A stretch of DNA of 7,471 nt from Pseudomonadota bacterium (lineage in GTDB: Bacteria > Pseudomonadota > Gammaproteobacteria > Burkholderiales > Burkholderiaceae_F), in assembly GCA_021823635.1 (NCBI GenBank), contig JAKANT010000069.1, positions 1 through 7,471 on the forward strand. The letters run 5' to 3'. The notes under the pieces are model-generated. The model was given only the letters and a program-made list of their open reading frames with translations, was not told the DNA's origin and made no database searches. Positions 5,869 through 7,471 of the stretch are shown here, piece after piece (positions within the stretch are counted from its first letter, which is position 1; the number at the start of each line of letters is the position of its first letter). A program made the position numbers and the translations under genes.

Positions 5869-6664
5869 AGGAGTGACGAAGGATGAAATCGGTGACGGCC
5901 GCGATCAGCCGTTCGGGCTGGTCGCGATGCGGCGAGTGGCGGCATTGCGGCAGCTCGAGCAGCTCGGTGCCTGGCACGCGGCGCGCGATGCCGCGGATCT
6001 GTTCCAGCGTTCCGTATTCGTCGTCCAGTCCCTGCACCGCCAGCAGCGGGCAGCGGATCGCCTCGAGTTCGGCTTCGATCGACCAGTCGCGAAACGGCGG
6101 GTGCAGCCAGATGTCGTTCCAGCCCCAGAATGCGGAATCGGGATCGTCGTGATACTTGGCGAGCCGCTCGCGCAGATCGCTCTCCAGATACGCGGTGCGC
6201 GCCTTGGCGATGCTCTCGATCGACAAGTCCTCGACCATGATGTGCGGCGCCAGCACGACGGCCCCGGCGGGGGCGTCCGGGAAGCGTGCTGCGTACAGCA
6301 GCGCAATCGAACCGCCGTCGCTGTGCCCGAACAGCCACAGCCGCTCGCGCGTCGGATCGATGGCGAGCGCCGTCAGCAGCGCAGGCAGCACCTCGTGCGC
6401 CTGCCGGTGCATGAAGTTCAGATCCCACGCCTCCTCGGCAGCGCGCGGAGTGGAGCGCCCGTAGCCGGGGCGCGAATACACCAAGCCGCGGCAGCCGGCA
6501 GCCGCGCACAGCCGCTGCGGAAAGTCCTTCCACATCGCCAGCGAGCCGAGCCCCTCGTGCAGAAAGACGATGAGGGGCGCGGCGGGCCTGTCGGCCGCGA
6601 TGAACGCATACTCGATGCGCACGCGGCGACCGGCCCAGTCGATTTCGACGAAGCGCACGCTCAT
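5867..6664 (-). CDS. alpha/beta hydrolase, possibly a lactone or thioester hydrolase of the aromatic-acid pathway
   Basis: A 265-residue soluble alpha/beta-fold hydrolase with no signal peptide. The oxyanion-hole segment FLHEGLGS is at 34-41. The nucleophile elbow GHSDGG (113-118) puts the catalytic serine at S115. The acid is probably D214 or D215 (GLDDEYGT), and the histidine most likely H243 in CRHSPHRDQP. The triad is complete, so it should be active. A tryptophan-rich insert, FWGWNDIWLHPPF (179-191), probably belongs to the lid that shapes the substrate pocket. The ATG at 6664 overlaps the ligase stop (ATGA) and no good ribosome binding site precedes it, so translation is probably coupled. 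A lactone-hydrolase-like protein accompanies benzoate-CoA ligase in known box clusters, which makes a lactone, enol-lactone or CoA-thioester substrate plausible. The sequence alone does not settle the reaction. Confidence 0.9.
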   Translation of the reverse strand: MSVRFVEIDWAGRRVRIEYAFIAADRPAAPLIVFLHEGLGSLAMWKDFPQRLCAAAGCRGLVYSRPGYGRSTPRAAEEAWDLNFMHRQAHEVLPALLTALAIDPTRERLWLFGHSDGGSIALLYAARFPDAPAGAVVLAPHIMVEDLSIESIAKARTAYLESDLRERLAKYHDDPDSAFWGWNDIWLHPPFRDWSIEAELEAIRCPLLAVQGLDDEYGTLEQIRGIARRVPGTELLELPQCRHSPHRDQPERLIAAVTDFILRHS

Positions 6665-7471
6665 CGCCGCTGCAGTTCGCGTTCGCGCAGCTTGAAGCGC
6701 TGGATCTTGCCGGTCGCGGTCTTCGGCAGCTCGGCGACGAATTCGATCGCGCGCGGATATTTGTAGGGCGCCAGCCGGTCCTTGACGAACGCCTTTAGCT
6801 CCGCCTCGGTAGCGGCGCCGCCGGGCTTCAGCACCACGAACGCCTTGGTCTTGGTCAGGCCATCGGCGTCCGGCACGCCGATCACGGCCGCTTCCAGAAC
6901 CGCCGGGTGCTGCACCAGCGTGGCTTCGACCTCGAACGGGCTGACATAGATGCCGCTGACCTTCAGCATGTCGTCGCTGCGGCCGGCGTAGGTGTACGAG
7001 CCGTCGGCGTTGCGCACGTACTTGTCGCCGCTCTTGGTCCAGCCGCCCTGGAAGGTCTCGCGCGTCTTCGCGCGGTTGCCCCAGTACATCATCGCCGCCG
7101 ACGGCCCGCGGATGTACAGATCGCCCGGCTCGCCATCGGGCACCGGCGCTCCGTCCTCGCCGCGCAGCTCGATCTCGTAGCCCGGCACCGGCCAGCCGGT
7201 GGTGCCGTAGCGCACCCGGTCCGGGCGGTTGGACAGGAAGATGTGCAGCATCTCGGTGGAGCCGATGCCGTCGACGATGTCGACACCGAAGTGCGCCTTG
7301 AAGCGCTCGCCGATTTCGGCCGGCAGCGCTTCGCCCGCCGACGACACGAGCCGCAGCGCGACCGCATCGCGCGGCGGCAGGGCCGGCGAAGCGAGCATGC
7401 CGGCGAAGCCGGTCGGGGCGCCGTAGAAGACGGTCGGCTTTATGCCGCCGATCTCTCCGGTGAGCCGCTTG
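6661..7471 (-). CDS. bclA: benzoate-CoA ligase-type acyl-CoA synthetase, 5' end beyond the window
   Basis: The C-terminal 269 residues of an AMP-forming (ANL superfamily) ligase, about half of the usual 510-530. The frame is open to the window edge; the missing part holds the phosphate-binding loop and part of the substrate pocket. Counting from the first visible residue: PTVFYGAPT (12-20), DGIGSTEMLHIF (67-78) with the adenylate-binding STE, TKSGDKYVR (145-153), the hinge GRSDDMLKVSG (163-173), and TATGKIQR (251-258) with the catalytic lysine K255. STEMLHIF with its histidine, YGTTGWPVPGYE and the SGIYVSPFEVE segment are characteristic of benzoate/4-hydroxybenzoate-CoA ligases rather than fatty acyl or acetyl-CoA synthetases. 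The enzyme would turn an imported aromatic acid, ATP and CoA into the aryl-CoA thioester, trapping it in the cell. Benzoate is the first guess; a hydroxybenzoate or similar acid is possible. The stop overlaps the hydrolase start by 4 bp. Confidence 0.92.
   Translation of the reverse strand, partial: KRLTGEIGGIKPTVFYGAPTGFAGMLASPALPPRDAVALRLVSSAGEALPAEIGERFKAHFGVDIVDGIGSTEMLHIFLSNRPDRVRYGTTGWPVPGYEIELRGEDGAPVPDGEPGDLYIRGPSAAMMYWGNRAKTRETFQGGWTKSGDKYVRNADGSYTYAGRSDDMLKVSGIYVSPFEVEATLVQHPAVLEAAVIGVPDADGLTKTKAFVVLKPGGAATEAELKAFVKDRLAPYKYPRAIEFVAELPKTATGKIQRFKLRERELQRR

Noticed and set aside
5156..6766. A 536-codon open frame on the plus strand antisense to the binding protein and hydrolase.
   Set aside because: It is the complement of two well-supported genes, changes character part way from a serine/alanine-rich to an arginine/glutamine-rich composition, and shows no domain.

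Overview
The window is GC-rich (roughly two thirds G+C by eye) and reads like a betaproteobacterial chromosome, with Burkholderiales or Rhodocyclales as the best guess. This rests on composition, gene content and the tRNA-Arg sequence; no marker fixes the genus. Everything supported lies on the minus strand, so transcription runs from the right edge to the left edge.

In transcription order: the C-terminal half of a benzoate-CoA ligase-type acyl-CoA synthetase (right edge to 6661); an alpha/beta hydrolase (6664-5867); a complete five-gene ABC importer of the branched-chain amino acid/aromatic acid (HAAT, Liv-like) family, namely periplasmic binding protein (5856-4696), LivH permease (4631-3750), LivM permease (3746-2751), LivG ATPase (2754-2002) and LivF ATPase (2000-1284); then a zinc-dependent medium-chain alcohol dehydrogenase (1271-222). 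After about 150 bp of non-coding sequence rich in inverted repeats comes a tRNA-Arg(ACG), cut by the left edge of the window.

The seven protein genes are packed as one operon. Two junctions are 4-bp ATGA overlaps, others are 1 to 12 bp, and the only sizeable gap (64 bp, between binding protein and LivH) holds a perfect GC-rich hairpin with a GAAA tetraloop. Two junctions reuse the stop codon as part of the next ribosome binding site (TGAGGAGA).

Taken together the operon looks like an uptake-and-activation module for an aromatic carboxylic acid, most likely benzoate or a close analogue. The binding protein and LivHMGF would bring the acid in, the ligase would make its CoA thioester, and the hydrolase and dehydrogenase would act on related intermediates. 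This resembles the aerobic benzoyl-CoA (box) clusters known from Azoarcus and Burkholderia, where benzoate-CoA ligase, a lactone-hydrolase-like protein and a Liv-type ABC transporter travel together. The box genes themselves are not in the window; if present they should lie beyond the right edge. I see no mobile element, CRISPR array or clearly new system. The points most worth a second look are the intra-operon hairpin, the unassigned dehydrogenase and hydrolase, and the altered H-loop of the LivF ATPase.
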